Positions 1-8,756 are shown, counted from the stretch's first letter. The stretch: DNA of 16,289 nt from Bacteroidales bacterium (GCA_013335275.1 JAAXVX010000004.1:1-16289); one strand, 5' to 3'. Translations and numbers: made by a program. Notes: a model not told the origin generated them from the sequence alone.

Positions 1-390
1 GGAATGAGCAGGGGGAGTGCAAAAACCTACCGGCCCGATCCATATCTGGCGCAAATTCCAAACGACTCGTGGTATGTTATGATTTGGGTTGAAACAGGCA
101 TAATAGGATTGATACTTCATGTCTTTATACTTCTTTATATAGTTTTATATGGAGCTTATATTGTTTATTTCCGTCTGAAAGACAATGAACTCAGAGGCCT
201 GGTCACGGCACTAATATGTGGTCTCTCAGGAGTATATGTTGCTTCATACAGCCTTGAAATTATGGGACAGTTTCCTACCGGATTTATATTGTATATAAGT
301 ATGACCCTTATTTTTATTAGTCCAAAATTCGATGAAGAGATTGAGGAGATGAAAAAAATAAATGATAAGAAGTATGGAATTACTGCCTGA
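1..390 (+). CDS. O-antigen polymerase/ligase-like membrane protein, C-terminal end (5' truncated)
   Basis: The reading frame is open from base 1, so only the last 129 codons are seen. The fragment holds a short non-membrane stretch, then N-D-S-W before V-E-T-G-I-I-G-L. This resembles the loop-to-membrane junction of Wzy/WaaL (Wzy_C) proteins, where a conserved E-x-G-x-x-G-L opens the next helix. Three hydrophobic segments follow (fragment residues about 25-48, 62-82 and 87-106), then a charged cytoplasmic tail rich in E and K. The usual His of the H-N-x-Y/L motif in ligases is not visible here. Family members act at the inner membrane and polymerise lipid-linked repeat units (Wzy) or ligate glycan to a lipid acceptor. 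A Wzx-type flippase lies in the same operon, so Wzy is the more likely role, but the fragment cannot separate the two. The 3' end overlaps the next gene. Confidence 0.7.
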   Translation, partial: GMSRGSAKTYRPDPYLAQIPNDSWYVMIWVETGIIGLILHVFILLYIVLYGAYIVYFRLKDNELRGLVTALICGLSGVYVASYSLEIMGQFPTGFILYISMTLIFISPKFDEEIEEMKKINDKKYGITA

Positions 391-1276
391 TATATCTTTC
401 GTTATTTTAAACTATAACGGACTTGAGGACACAAGGGAACTGCTGATAAGTATTAAAAATAATCTGCAGGATATTCTTTATGAAGTAATAGTTGTTGATA
501 ATGGCTCAAAAGCAGATGAGTATACAGAACTTAAAAATGAGTTTCAGGAATATATAATTTTGAAAAATCAGGCAAACCTTGGGTTTGCAGGAGGAAATAA
601 TGTTGGAATAAAAGCAAGTACCGGTCGCTATATAATGCTGATTAACAATGATACATTATTAACGGATTCTTCAATAAACCAGCTTGTGAAACATCTTGAT
701 GAACACCCCGAAATAGGTGCCATATCTCCTAAAATTCATTTTTTCTCACCTTCCGGAGTTATTCAATATGCAGGATATACAAGATTATCCAGATTTACTT
801 TAAGAAATAAAGGCATTGGATTTGGAGAAAAGGACAGAGGTCAGTACGACACACCCGGGCGTACGGAATCAGTTCATGGAGCTGCAATGATGATTCGCAG
901 GGAGGTAATAAGTAAAGTTGGGTTGATGCCGGAGGATTATTTTCTATATTATGAGGAGCTGGACTGGAGTGAGATGATAAAAAAAGCAGGATTCGAAATC
1001 TGGTTTGACCCAAGTGCAGTTATCATCCACAAAGAAAGTAGGAGTACCGGAAGAAATAGTCCTTTAAAAAAGTACTATATGGTACGAAACAGACTTATAT
1101 TTGCTAAAAGGAACAGAAGCGGATTAACTGGAATATTTGCCATTCTCTATCAGCTGACAATTGCTGATATTAGAGAATTAATTGGATCTCTTTTAATTGG
1201 CAGAGTAGATTTGGCTATTGCAACCATTCATGGTGTAATGGATTTTTTCTTAAATAAAAAGAATTTTTCTAAATAA
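374..1276 (+). CDS. GT2 family glycosyltransferase, WbbL/rhamnosyltransferase-like
   Basis: This is a soluble GT-A fold glycosyltransferase of about 300 residues. Counting from the alternative upstream ATG at 362, it shows V-V-D-N-G-S at 44-49 (nucleotide binding), N-L-G-F-A-G-G-N-N at 72-80, and N-N-D at 95-97 in place of D-x-D for metal and nucleotide-sugar binding. The acceptor and catalytic-base region is E-E-L-D-W at 198-202, followed by a conserved H-x-x-S-R segment near 223. This motif order is typical of the WbbL-like branch of GT2, whose characterised members often transfer rhamnose from dTDP-Rha to lipid-linked intermediates at the inner face of the membrane. The sugar is not proven here. 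The start at 374 gives the family-typical short N-terminus and has A/G-rich sequence just upstream; the start at 362 adds four residues. Either start overlaps the preceding gene, suggesting translational coupling. Confidence 0.9.
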   Translation: MELLPDISFVILNYNGLEDTRELLISIKNNLQDILYEVIVVDNGSKADEYTELKNEFQEYIILKNQANLGFAGGNNVGIKASTGRYIMLINNDTLLTDSSINQLVKHLDEHPEIGAISPKIHFFSPSGVIQYAGYTRLSRFTLRNKGIGFGEKDRGQYDTPGRTESVHGAAMMIRREVISKVGLMPEDYFLYYEELDWSEMIKKAGFEIWFDPSAVIIHKESRSTGRNSPLKKYYMVRNRLIFAKRNRSGLTGIFAILYQLTIADIRELIGSLLIGRVDLAIATIHGVMDFFLNKKNFSK

Positions 1277-1283
1277 TCAATTA

Positions 1284-2441
1284 ATGGAAAACGTACTTAT
1301 CATAACAGATGAGGTATTCTTCGGGATTATTGCAATTTCGGTTATATATGCTTTTGTATTTGCTTTTTTTTCTGTTTTAGGCAAGAAAAAGAGATATCCT
1401 CTAGCAAAAAAACAAGATAAATTTTTGATTCTGGTTCCGGCATATAAAGAGGATAAGGTTATTCTTCAAACAGTTGAGTCTATTCTGGAACAGGAATATC
1501 CCGAAAATAAAATGGATGTTGTTGTAATTTCGGACAGGATGGAAAATGCAACTAACCAGATTTTGTCTGAGATGCCTGTTATCCTTATGGAAATTAATCC
1601 GGAGCAAAGTACAAAGGCTTACGCCCTAAATTATGCTATTAATAATCTCACAAAAAACAGTTACGACATAGTTGTAATATTAGATGCAGATAATATTGTA
1701 GGGGCCAAGTACATTTCGGATATTAATGATGCGTTTTATTCGGGAGCCTCTGCATTACAAACCCATAGAACGGCAAAGAATCTTGACAATGATATGGCGA
1801 TTCTTGATGCAATGAGTGAGGAAATTAATAATTCTATTTTTAGGAAAGGGCATGTTAAAATAGGATTGTCATCCGCTTTGATTGGTTCGGGGATGGCGTT
1901 TGAATACAAATGGTTTTGTGAGAATGTTTGTAAACTTACTTCGGCCGGTGAAGACAAGGAGTTGGAGATACTCCTTCTCAAAGAAGGTATTTTTATTGAT
2001 TTTCTTGACTATGTTTTTGTTTATGACGAGAAAGTAAAAAAGGAGGCGGTTTTTTATAATCAACGCAGGAGATGGCTTTCTTCTCAATTCAGTTCATTGT
2101 ATAATGGGTTGAAATATGTACCGAAGGCACTGTTAAATTTAAATCTGGACTATCTGGATAAAATTTTCCAGTGGGTATTGCTCCCGAAAATTGTTCTGCT
2201 CGGAATGATTTCAATAATAATAATCATTACATCAATTATAAGCATTGAGTTGTCTTTCAAGTGGTGGGCTCTTCTTTTGCTTTTAATGACCTCGTTTATG
2301 TTAGCCCTGCCGGGTTTTCTCGTCACTGCAAAAAATATAAGCGTAATAAAGAAATTGCCGCTGCTGTTTTTGCTTATGTTTATAAACCTGTTCAGAACAA
2401 AGGGAACAGAAAATAAATTTATACATACCCCCAAAGGTTAA
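1284..2441 (+). CDS. Membrane-anchored GT2 glycosyltransferase with QRRRW motif (BcsA/IcaA-like)
   Basis: Predicted layout: one N-terminal membrane segment (about 8-32), a cytoplasmic GT-A domain (about 45-270), and three C-terminal hydrophobic segments (about 297-322, 326-348 and 355-372). Motifs seen are L-V-P-A-Y-K-E-D near 50-57, D-A-D at 134-136, G-E-D-K-E at 222-226 (the position of the catalytic-base T/E-D motif) and Q-R-R-R-W at 260-264. The D, D-x-D, E-D and Q-x-x-R-W set is the signature of processive membrane GT2 enzymes such as cellulose, hyaluronan and poly-GlcNAc synthases. At 385 residues with few membrane helices it is shorter than BcsA. Within a Wzx/Wzy-type locus it more probably adds one sugar to the lipid-linked repeat unit, but real processivity is not excluded. 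It starts 7 bases after the previous gene and ends 3 bases before the next. Confidence 0.88.
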   Translation: MENVLIITDEVFFGIIAISVIYAFVFAFFSVLGKKKRYPLAKKQDKFLILVPAYKEDKVILQTVESILEQEYPENKMDVVVISDRMENATNQILSEMPVILMEINPEQSTKAYALNYAINNLTKNSYDIVVILDADNIVGAKYISDINDAFYSGASALQTHRTAKNLDNDMAILDAMSEEINNSIFRKGHVKIGLSSALIGSGMAFEYKWFCENVCKLTSAGEDKELEILLLKEGIFIDFLDYVFVYDEKVKKEAVFYNQRRRWLSSQFSSLYNGLKYVPKALLNLNLDYLDKIFQWVLLPKIVLLGMISIIIIITSIISIELSFKWWALLLLLMTSFMLALPGFLVTAKNISVIKKLPLLFLLMFINLFRTKGTENKFIHTPKG

Positions 2442-2444
2442 GAA

Positions 2445-3578
2445 ATGAAAATTGCAATTGAAGCTCAGAGAATATTTCGTGAAAATAAACACGGGATGGA
2501 TTTTGTTGCCCTGGAATGTATTCGGGAGCTTCAAAAAATAGACAAAGTAAATGAGTATTTTATCCTTGTCGGAAGTGGGCAGGACCGTGACGTTCTTCAT
2601 GAAACGCCAAATTTTCACATAATTGAAATTAAGGTTCCTTCATATCCGCTTTGGGAACAAATAGGGATACCTTTGGCAATCAATAAAATTAAGCCCGATT
2701 TGCTCCATTGTACAAGTAACACAGCTCCTTTCTGTATTAGCACCCCTCTACTGCTCACATTGCATGATATCATATTCCTGGAGAAAAGAAAAACCATGAG
2801 CAAATCCGTATATCAGAATCTTGGATGGTATTACAGAAAGCTTGTTGTTCCAAAGGCAATCAGGAATAGTGAAAGAATTATAACTGTATCTGATTTTGAA
2901 GCAAAAAGGATTAAAGACAGGTTAAATCTTCCGGATAGTAAAATATCATATATCTATAACGGATTTGGCAAGCACTTTCACAAAATTGAAGACTATTACG
3001 AGGTTACTTCAAAATACATATCTGCAAGAAATTATTTGTTCTTTCTGGGGAACACTGACCCTAAGAAAAACACAGAAAATGTACTAAAAGCATACGGGAT
3101 ATATCTGGAAAAATCATTATGTAAAACTCCTTTGCTTATTGCAGATTTAAAGGAATCTCATATTGACGACATATTGATGAAGTTAAACCTCCGGCATATT
3201 AAAAGCAATATGGTTATTTGTGATTATATACCAAATCAGGATCTGCCATATATTTTTTCTGGTGCATTACTGTTTCTTTATCCTTCCCTGAGAGAAAGCT
3301 TTGGCATCCCGATACTTGAATCTATGGCCTGCGGTACACCGGTGATTACGTCAAATACATCTGCAATGCCCGAGATAGCAGGAGATGCTGCATTGCTGGT
3401 CGATCCGTATAGTCCGGAAACAATCGCCGAAGGAATACTTAAAATTGAGACAGAAGAAAACTTGCGGGAAGAGCTTATAAAGTCCGGAAATGAAAGAATA
3501 AAGCTTTTTTCATGGGAAAAAACTGCAACAGAACTGTTGAAAATTTATAAAAACATTGTTAATCATGAAATGGTATAA
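2445..3578 (+). CDS. GT4 family glycosyltransferase (GT-B fold)
   Basis: A 377-residue retaining GT-B transferase of the glycosyl transferase group 1 type. The N-terminal domain includes L-H-D-I-I near 106-110 and I-T-V-S-D-F near 146-151, a typical Rossmann-domain segment. The C-terminal donor domain begins about residue 198 with F-L-G-N-T-D-P-K-K-N (phosphate-binding loop with basic residues). It carries the E-x7-E motif at E284 and E292 within R-E-S-F-G-I-P-I-L-E, followed by M-A-C-G-T-P-V-I. This arrangement is common in mannosyl-, galactosyl- and N-acetylhexosaminyltransferases of polysaccharide loci, acting on lipid-linked intermediates on the cytoplasmic side. Donor and acceptor cannot be read from the sequence. 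The 3' end overlaps the next gene by 14 bases. Confidence 0.92.
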   Translation: MKIAIEAQRIFRENKHGMDFVALECIRELQKIDKVNEYFILVGSGQDRDVLHETPNFHIIEIKVPSYPLWEQIGIPLAINKIKPDLLHCTSNTAPFCISTPLLLTLHDIIFLEKRKTMSKSVYQNLGWYYRKLVVPKAIRNSERIITVSDFEAKRIKDRLNLPDSKISYIYNGFGKHFHKIEDYYEVTSKYISARNYLFFLGNTDPKKNTENVLKAYGIYLEKSLCKTPLLIADLKESHIDDILMKLNLRHIKSNMVICDYIPNQDLPYIFSGALLFLYPSLRESFGIPILESMACGTPVITSNTSAMPEIAGDAALLVDPYSPETIAEGILKIETEENLREELIKSGNERIKLFSWEKTATELLKIYKNIVNHEMV

Positions 3579-4422
3579 AAAGTATCTTGCTGTCTTCGAA
3601 AAGCCATTCAGTAATGCGCCACCGGAGATAGTCAACGAGGTAAAAGAGAACCTTTCAAAAATTAAAAGTGATACACCGGTTGCTTCAGTTGTAGTAATTG
3701 CATATAACGAAGAGAAGAGGTTGTTGAGCTGCCTATGGTCACTGAGTGATTCAAAATGTAAATATCCTATAGAAATTATTGGGGTAAACAACAATTCAAC
3801 GGACAGGACCGCAGATGTATATGATGCTGTTGGACTGAAATATTACTTTGAAGAGAAAAAAAGTGCCGGATATGCCAGGAACAGAGGGCTGTATGAGGCT
3901 AAGGGGAAATACTATATCTGCATAGATGCCGATACGATGTATCCTCCGAAATACATTGAGACAATGATTGAAAGGCTTGAAAAACCGGGTGTTGTTGCAG
4001 CTTGTTCATTATGGAGCTATGCTCCCAGCAAGGAGTTTCCAAGGTTATGGATGACTATATACGAGTTTTTTAGGGATGTTCATCTTTTCGTGCTTTCATT
4101 CAAGAGTCCGGAGTATTGTATAAGAGGGATGGTCTTTGCCCATGTGACCGACCTGGCCAGGGTAGATGGCTATAGAGTTGACATCAAAAGAGGGGAAGAT
4201 GGAACAATGGCTTTTGGACTTAAAAAGCATGGAAAGATATGTTTTGTAAGGAATAGAAAAGCACGGGTTGTAACATCAACGGCTACGTTAAAGGCCGACG
4301 GTTCCTTAATAAATGCTTTCTGGGAAAGAGTCAAGGGAGCTTTAAAGGGATCACGGAAATATTTCAGAAAGAACAAAGGTGTTGTAAAGGATCATCCGTC
4401 CAACCTTATTGATAAGGATTGA
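3565..4422 (+). CDS. GT2 family glycosyltransferase
   Basis: A GT-A fold transferase of 285 residues. The N-terminal 35 residues are charged and precede V-V-V-I-A-Y-N-E-E (42-50). Then come N-N-N-S-T-D-R-T (76-83, the nucleotide-binding loop), D-A-D (121-123, metal and nucleotide-sugar binding) and G-E-D-G (190-193, the usual catalytic-base region). No clear membrane segment is present, and a basic C-terminus with several K/R clusters could aid peripheral membrane contact. The ATG at 3565 is preferred over an in-frame TTG at 3556, because ATG is the normal start in this locus and the extra residues (M-L-I) add nothing recognisable. It overlaps the end of the GT4 gene by 14 bases. A 22-base gap, the largest in the rightward unit, separates it from the flippase gene. 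Substrate unknown. Confidence 0.9.
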   Translation: MKWYKKYLAVFEKPFSNAPPEIVNEVKENLSKIKSDTPVASVVVIAYNEEKRLLSCLWSLSDSKCKYPIEIIGVNNNSTDRTADVYDAVGLKYYFEEKKSAGYARNRGLYEAKGKYYICIDADTMYPPKYIETMIERLEKPGVVAACSLWSYAPSKEFPRLWMTIYEFFRDVHLFVLSFKSPEYCIRGMVFAHVTDLARVDGYRVDIKRGEDGTMAFGLKKHGKICFVRNRKARVVTSTATLKADGSLINAFWERVKGALKGSRKYFRKNKGVVKDHPSNLIDKD

Positions 4423-4444
4423 AATTAATTATATATAGCCATTT

Positions 4445-5902
4445 ATGTCTCTGCAGGAAAAAACGTTTAAAGGAATAATCTGGAGTTTTGTCGACAACTT
4501 TGCAAGTCAGGGTGTTGAATTTATTGTCGGGATTATTCTTGCGCGCATACTCACTCCTCATGAATTTGGCCTGATAGGCATGCTGACTGTTTTTATCGCC
4601 ATTAGCCAGACTTTTATAGATAGCGGCTTCACAAATGCGTTGATAAGAAAAAACAACTGCACCCAAAAAGACTATTCAACTGTATTCTTTTTCAATATAT
4701 CAGTTTCTCTGTTTCTATACTTTGTTCTGTTTGCTTCGTCCGAAGCAATTGGTACTTATTTCAAAGAGCCCCAATTAGGAATCCTCCTTAAAGTTCTGGG
4801 TTTATGTCTGGTTTTTGGCTCAATCTCAATGATTCAGAAGACAATTCTCACCAAAGAGATAAACTTCAAACAGCAAACTAAGATTTCACTGTTTTCATCG
4901 GTAATATCCGGCGCCATAGGAATCCTGATGGCATTATACGGATATGGAGTATGGAGTCTGGTGGGAAGGGCTTTGATTTCCCTGATATTAAGCTCGATAC
5001 TTTTCTGGATAAGCAGCAAATGGAGGCCTTCGTTTGTTTTCAGCAAAAGTTCGTTTAGGGAACTTTTTGGATTTGGCAGTAAGTTATTGGTAAGCGGGCT
5101 TATTGATACTGTTTACAATAATATATATTACCTGATTATCGGAAAATATTTTTCAACAAAAGAACTTGGTTTATATACAAGAGCAGATCAGTTCAAGAAT
5201 ATTTTTTCGCAAAATATAACCAGCGTAATACAGCGAGTGTCATTTCCAACTTTATCATTAATTAAAGAAGACTCGGACAGGTTAAGGGAGAGTTATCAAA
5301 AACTCCTGAGAAGCACGATGTTCATTACCTTTTCATTGATGTTCTCGATGGCGGCAATGTCTAAGTCAATGATATTTACCCTTGTTGGCGAAAAATGGCT
5401 TCCAGCGGCACCTTACCTCGAATTACTTTGCTTTGTCGGAATTTTTTATCCCCTGAACTCCCTTAATCTTAATATATTGAATGTGAAGGGGCGCTCAGAT
5501 CTTTTCTTAAGACTGGAAATTATCAAGAAGATTATTTTTATCCCGGTGATAGTAATTGGAGTTTTCTTTGGTATAAAAGCACTTATACTGGGCATGATAT
5601 TCAATTCGCTCGTTGCATATTTTATAAACAGCTACTATTCCGGAAGACTTATCGGATATCCGGTCTTTCGTCAGATAAACGATATAAAACCATCATTTTT
5701 AATAGGTATGGTTGTTGGGGCACTATTATATACTGAGTCATTATTTATTCCGGGCAATCTGTATATAATTTTTATAATTCAATGTATCTCGGCACCTCTC
5801 TTTATTTTGATTTTCTCGGAGATAACACAATTCAAAGACTATCTTTTTCTAAAAAAGATTATATTTGATTATATATTTAAAAATGATGACAGAGAAAGAT
5901 AA
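4445..5902 (+). CDS. Wzx-type lipid-linked oligosaccharide flippase (MOP superfamily, WzxC-like)
   Basis: A 485-residue polytopic membrane protein. The opening, T-F-K-G-I-I-W-S-F-V-D-N-F-A-S-Q-G, followed by A-R-I-L-T-P-H-E-F-G-L-I-G-M, is the characteristic N-terminus of the polysaccharide-biosynthesis branch of the MOP superfamily (Polysacc_synt_3, WzxC-like). About a dozen hydrophobic segments are spread along the chain, with basic cytoplasmic loops such as T-K-E-I-N-F-K-Q between them. Length and topology match full-length family members. The expected role is to move undecaprenyl-diphosphate-linked repeat units from the cytoplasmic to the periplasmic leaflet for polymerisation, with the Wzy-like protein at the left edge of the window as natural partner. 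Its end overlaps the aminotransferase start by 20 bases, implying co-translation. Specificity for a particular repeat unit is not visible. Confidence 0.93.
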   Translation: MSLQEKTFKGIIWSFVDNFASQGVEFIVGIILARILTPHEFGLIGMLTVFIAISQTFIDSGFTNALIRKNNCTQKDYSTVFFFNISVSLFLYFVLFASSEAIGTYFKEPQLGILLKVLGLCLVFGSISMIQKTILTKEINFKQQTKISLFSSVISGAIGILMALYGYGVWSLVGRALISLILSSILFWISSKWRPSFVFSKSSFRELFGFGSKLLVSGLIDTVYNNIYYLIIGKYFSTKELGLYTRADQFKNIFSQNITSVIQRVSFPTLSLIKEDSDRLRESYQKLLRSTMFITFSLMFSMAAMSKSMIFTLVGEKWLPAAPYLELLCFVGIFYPLNSLNLNILNVKGRSDLFLRLEIIKKIIFIPVIVIGVFFGIKALILGMIFNSLVAYFINSYYSGRLIGYPVFRQINDIKPSFLIGMVVGALLYTESLFIPGNLYIIFIIQCISAPLFILIFSEITQFKDYLFLKKIIFDYIFKNDDRER

Positions 5903-6998
5903 TATCTATGTTACCCAACCGGCAATGCCTCCACTGGACGAATTTCTTGAATCTCTCACAGAAATATGGGGAAATAAAATAATCACAAATAACGGTCCTT
6001 TCCATATTCAGTTTGAGAAAGCTTTGGCTGAGTATCTCGGCGTAAATTACATCTCTCTCTTTTCCAATGGTACGCTTGCCTTGATTACTGCCTTACAGGC
6101 ACTCAGAATAACAGGAGAGGTAATCACAACGCCATTCAGTTTTGTGGCAACAACTCACTCTCTCTGGTGGAATAATATTAAACCTGTATTTGTTGATGTT
6201 GAACCGGATTATTTCACATTAGACCCCGAAAAAGTAGAAGCTGCCATTACACCGCAGACTACTGCAATCATGCCGGTACACGTTTATGGAAATCCCTGCA
6301 AGATGGATAGATTGCAGGAAATTGCAGATACCTACGGGTTAAAAATAATTTATGATGCGGCACATGCATTTGGGGTTAAACAAAACGGAAGTTCGGTTCT
6401 TAATTGCGGGAACCTGTCAATATTAAGTTTTCATGCCACCAAAGTTTTTAATACGATTGAAGGCGGAGCTATTATTTGCCCGGATGAAAAATCAAAGAAA
6501 AGGATTGATTACCTCAAAAACTTTGGATTTGCAGGAGAAACTACTGTAATTGAGCCCGGAATCAATGCAAAGATGAATGAAATTCAAGCCGCATACGGGT
6601 TAATTCAGTTAAAATACGTAGATCAATACATACAGCAGAGAAAAGAAATTGTTGACATATATAGAAAAAACCTTAGCGGAGTAGCCGGAATTGATTTTAT
6701 GGATGATATCCCGGGAGTTCACCATAATTATGCATATTTCCCAATTATCGTGGATACAATTAAGTACGGTAAATCGAGAGATGAACTTTATGAGATATTA
6801 AAACAGCACAACATATTCGGACGCAGGTACTTCTATCCGTTAATAAGTCAGTTTCCCACATATCGGGGTTTGCCGTCTTCAAGTCAGACAAATCTTCCGG
6901 TTGCCACTAAGATTGCAAGTGAGGTTCTGTGTCTTCCTATATATCCTCATCTACCTCATTCGGATATCGATAGAATATGTTCAATAATCAGCAAATAA
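5883..6998 (+). CDS. DegT/DnrJ/EryC1 family PLP-dependent sugar aminotransferase (VioA/FdtB/WecE-like)
   Basis: A 371-residue sugar-nucleotide aminotransferase. It shows N-N-G-P-F near 36-40, S-N-G-T-L-A-L at 61-67 (PLP phosphate and substrate contacts), D-A-A-H at 158-161 (Asp to the PLP ring nitrogen), and S-F-H-A-T-K-V-F at 182-189 with K187 as the Schiff-base lysine, then E-G-G-A. Family members convert a keto sugar such as dTDP-4-keto-6-deoxyglucose or a 3-keto isomer into the amino sugar, using glutamate. The next two genes encode an acetyltransferase and a WecF-like transferase, so a C4 amine (Qui4N or Fuc4N type) is favoured over C3; this is inference from context. ATG at 5883 (or the adjacent 5886) is preferred over the in-frame TTG at 5865. 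The gene overlaps the flippase gene by 20 bases. No 4,6-dehydratase or nucleotidyltransferase gene is present in the window. Confidence 0.93.
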   Translation: MMTEKDNIYVTQPAMPPLDEFLESLTEIWGNKIITNNGPFHIQFEKALAEYLGVNYISLFSNGTLALITALQALRITGEVITTPFSFVATTHSLWWNNIKPVFVDVEPDYFTLDPEKVEAAITPQTTAIMPVHVYGNPCKMDRLQEIADTYGLKIIYDAAHAFGVKQNGSSVLNCGNLSILSFHATKVFNTIEGGAIICPDEKSKKRIDYLKNFGFAGETTVIEPGINAKMNEIQAAYGLIQLKYVDQYIQQRKEIVDIYRKNLSGVAGIDFMDDIPGVHHNYAYFPIIVDTIKYGKSRDELYEILKQHNIFGRRYFYPLISQFPTYRGLPSSSQTNLPVATKIASEVLCLPIYPHLPHSDIDRICSIISK

Positions 6999-7008
6999 CT
7001 AAAAAATC

Positions 7009-7545
7009 ATGAATTCATTTTACAGTAAAAATGAACTTGATAAAATTGGGTTTAGTAAAGTTGGAGATAATGTACTTATTAGCCGCTTTGCCAGATTTTA
7101 CAGCCCCGAAAAGATGCAGATAGGGAGCAATGTAAGGATAGACGATTTTTGTATACTCTCAGGCGATATTATACTTCACGATTTTATTCACATTTCCGCT
7201 TTTTGCGCCCTGTATGGAAAATTCGGGATAGAAATTGACGACTATTCCGGCCTCTCTCCCAGGTGCACTGTCTTTAGTGCAACAGATGATTTTTCCGGAG
7301 ACTTTCTTGTAGGACCAATGGTTGACTCCTGCTTAACGAATGTTAAAGGTGGGAAAGTTATGATAAGTAAGTACTGCCAGGTTGGAGCCGGAAGCGTTGT
7401 GCTGCCTGATATTACTATTGGGGAAGGAGTCGCTGTGGGAGCTATGTCACTTGTAAATAAAACACTTGATGAGTGGTCTGTATTTGCAGGAATTCCCTGC
7501 AAGATTGTCAAAAAAAGAACTAAAAAATTGCTTGAGCTAATCTAA
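7009..7545 (+). CDS. Left-handed beta-helix (hexapeptide) acyltransferase, likely amino-sugar N-acetyltransferase
   Basis: This 178-residue protein shows the imperfect six-residue periodicity of an LbH fold: I-G-S-N-V-R (38-43), I-I-L-H-D-F and I-H-I-S-A-F in the middle, then V-G-A-G-S-V-V-L and I-T-I-G-E-G-V-A-V-G-A further on. It ends with the family cap F-A-G-I-P-C-K-I-V-K-K-R near 159-170, where most relatives have A-G-x-P-A-K. Relatives acetylate sugars or nucleotide-linked amino sugars with acetyl-CoA. It starts 10 bases after the aminotransferase and 14 bases before a WecF-like transferase, so N-acetylation of the amine made by the aminotransferase is the natural reading. O-acetylation is the alternative. 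The insertion near 91-110 (A-T-D-D-F-S-G-D) replaces the loop that often carries an active-site His in other LbH acetyltransferases, so the catalytic residue is not obvious. Confidence 0.87.
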   Translation: MNSFYSKNELDKIGFSKVGDNVLISRFARFYSPEKMQIGSNVRIDDFCILSGDIILHDFIHISAFCALYGKFGIEIDDYSGLSPRCTVFSATDDFSGDFLVGPMVDSCLTNVKGGKVMISKYCQVGAGSVVLPDITIGEGVAVGAMSLVNKTLDEWSVFAGIPCKIVKKRTKKLLELI

Positions 7546-7559
7546 AAATTCTAAAAAAA

Positions 7560-8753
7560 GTGATTGAATCAGACGGGTTATTGCTGCACATTACAGAAGA
7601 TGAGAAGTTTATTGATTATGTGATTGATGTGTTTGAGTCGGTCTATCCAAACCGGAATGTCTATTTTGTTGCTTTAAAGGAAAACGAAGAAGAATTAAAA
7701 CTTGTACATTCACAAAACCCCAATATAGTTAAGGGCAAAATAGATTCTGATGAGTTTATAGATTTGATAAAATCGATAAACAGGTTTAAGGGGGTCATCA
7801 TTCATAATCTTATTACTGAGTTTAAGCAGGAGGTAATACTTAATGCCCGCCCGGATGTCTATTTTCACTGGATGGCCTGGGGTGCAGATTTGTACTCAAT
7901 TCCTGTATTGTCCAGAAATGTTATTCTTGCAGAAACGCAGAAGTTTTTAAATTCATGCAGAAGCTATAAAGAGAGATTGGCCGGCGAGATGTATAATAAT
8001 TACCCTGCAGTTTTCAATCTGCTTTATCCTTTCTTTTATGCAGAGAAATCGCCATTATTAATAAGAATGAAGTGTTACCGGAAAATCAGAAGCGTTTCCA
8101 CTGTCACGCCCATAGAATATTCGTATGTTAGAAAATACATTTCACATAAAATAAAATATCTGCCCTTCAGGTATATTACTATAGATCAATTTTATTCCGA
8201 AAACGAGGCAGATATTTGTACAGATAATAATTTTCTTATTGGAAATTCCGCCACATATGAGAATAATCATGTAGATACATTCCTATTGCTCCAGAGGTGT
8301 AATCTTGATGATAAACTACTCTACTGTCCTCTTTCATACGGCGATAAAAAATATAGAGACTTTGTTGTATCTAAGGGCAATGAGCTATTTGGAAAGAAGT
8401 TTGTCCCGCTGACTGAATTTTTGCCGCTTAAAGATTATAATACCTTTTTGCTCACTTGCGGGAATTTAATAATGAACAATATACGGCAACAGGGGATGGG
8501 TAATGTAATTATGTCTTTATGGAAGGGTGCAAGAGTCTTTATTAACGAAAAAAGTCCCATCTATCTGTACATGAAAGAAGAGGGTGTACTATTATATAAA
8601 ATGTCAGATTTAGAAAATATGAGCATCCTTCCCGATTTTGAGACACTGGCAAAGCATAACAGACCAATACTTGAAAACCTGTATAACCGCAACAGAGTGC
8701 TCAACGAGACCTCGGACCTGATTAAACAAATCGTTAATTCAAAAATCGCATAA
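7560..8753 (+). CDS. WecF-like (GT56) TDP-4-acetamido-4,6-dideoxyhexose transferase
   Basis: This 397-residue protein resembles the WecF/TDP-Fuc4NAc transferase family (GT56). Recognised segments are H-I-T-E-D-E-K-F-I-D (10-19), H-W-M-A-W-G-A-D (103-110), G-N-S-A-T-Y-E-N-N-H-V-D (228-239), P-L-S-Y-G-D-K-K-Y (257-265), F-x-P-L-T-E-F-L-P-L (271-280) and N-I-R-Q-Q-G-M-G-N (307-315). Known WecF adds Fuc4NAc from dTDP-Fuc4NAc to the lipid-linked enterobacterial common antigen intermediate, on the cytoplasmic face of the membrane. Placement directly after an aminotransferase and an acetyltransferase fits a three-gene acetamido-sugar cassette. The start is a GTG at 7560: no ATG lies near, and the D-E-K-F-I-D motif sits at the usual distance from the N-terminus. 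Whether the sugar is Fuc4NAc, Qui4NAc or a differently acylated relative is not determined. Confidence 0.85.
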   Translation: MIESDGLLLHITEDEKFIDYVIDVFESVYPNRNVYFVALKENEEELKLVHSQNPNIVKGKIDSDEFIDLIKSINRFKGVIIHNLITEFKQEVILNARPDVYFHWMAWGADLYSIPVLSRNVILAETQKFLNSCRSYKERLAGEMYNNYPAVFNLLYPFFYAEKSPLLIRMKCYRKIRSVSTVTPIEYSYVRKYISHKIKYLPFRYITIDQFYSENEADICTDNNFLIGNSATYENNHVDTFLLLQRCNLDDKLLYCPLSYGDKKYRDFVVSKGNELFGKKFVPLTEFLPLKDYNTFLLTCGNLIMNNIRQQGMGNVIMSLWKGARVFINEKSPIYLYMKEEGVLLYKMSDLENMSILPDFETLAKHNRPILENLYNRNRVLNETSDLIKQIVNSKIA

Positions 8754-8756
8754 TTG

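Noticed and set aside
795..1013. Minus-strand open frame inside the WbbL-like glycosyltransferase gene
   Set aside because: It lies wholly within a gene with strong GT2 motifs on the other strand, has low-complexity composition and no recognisable domain.
1401..2618. Several minus-strand open frames across the membrane GT2 and GT4 genes
   Set aside because: They are antisense shadows of well-supported coding frames, with Phe/Ile/Asn-rich translations and no motifs.
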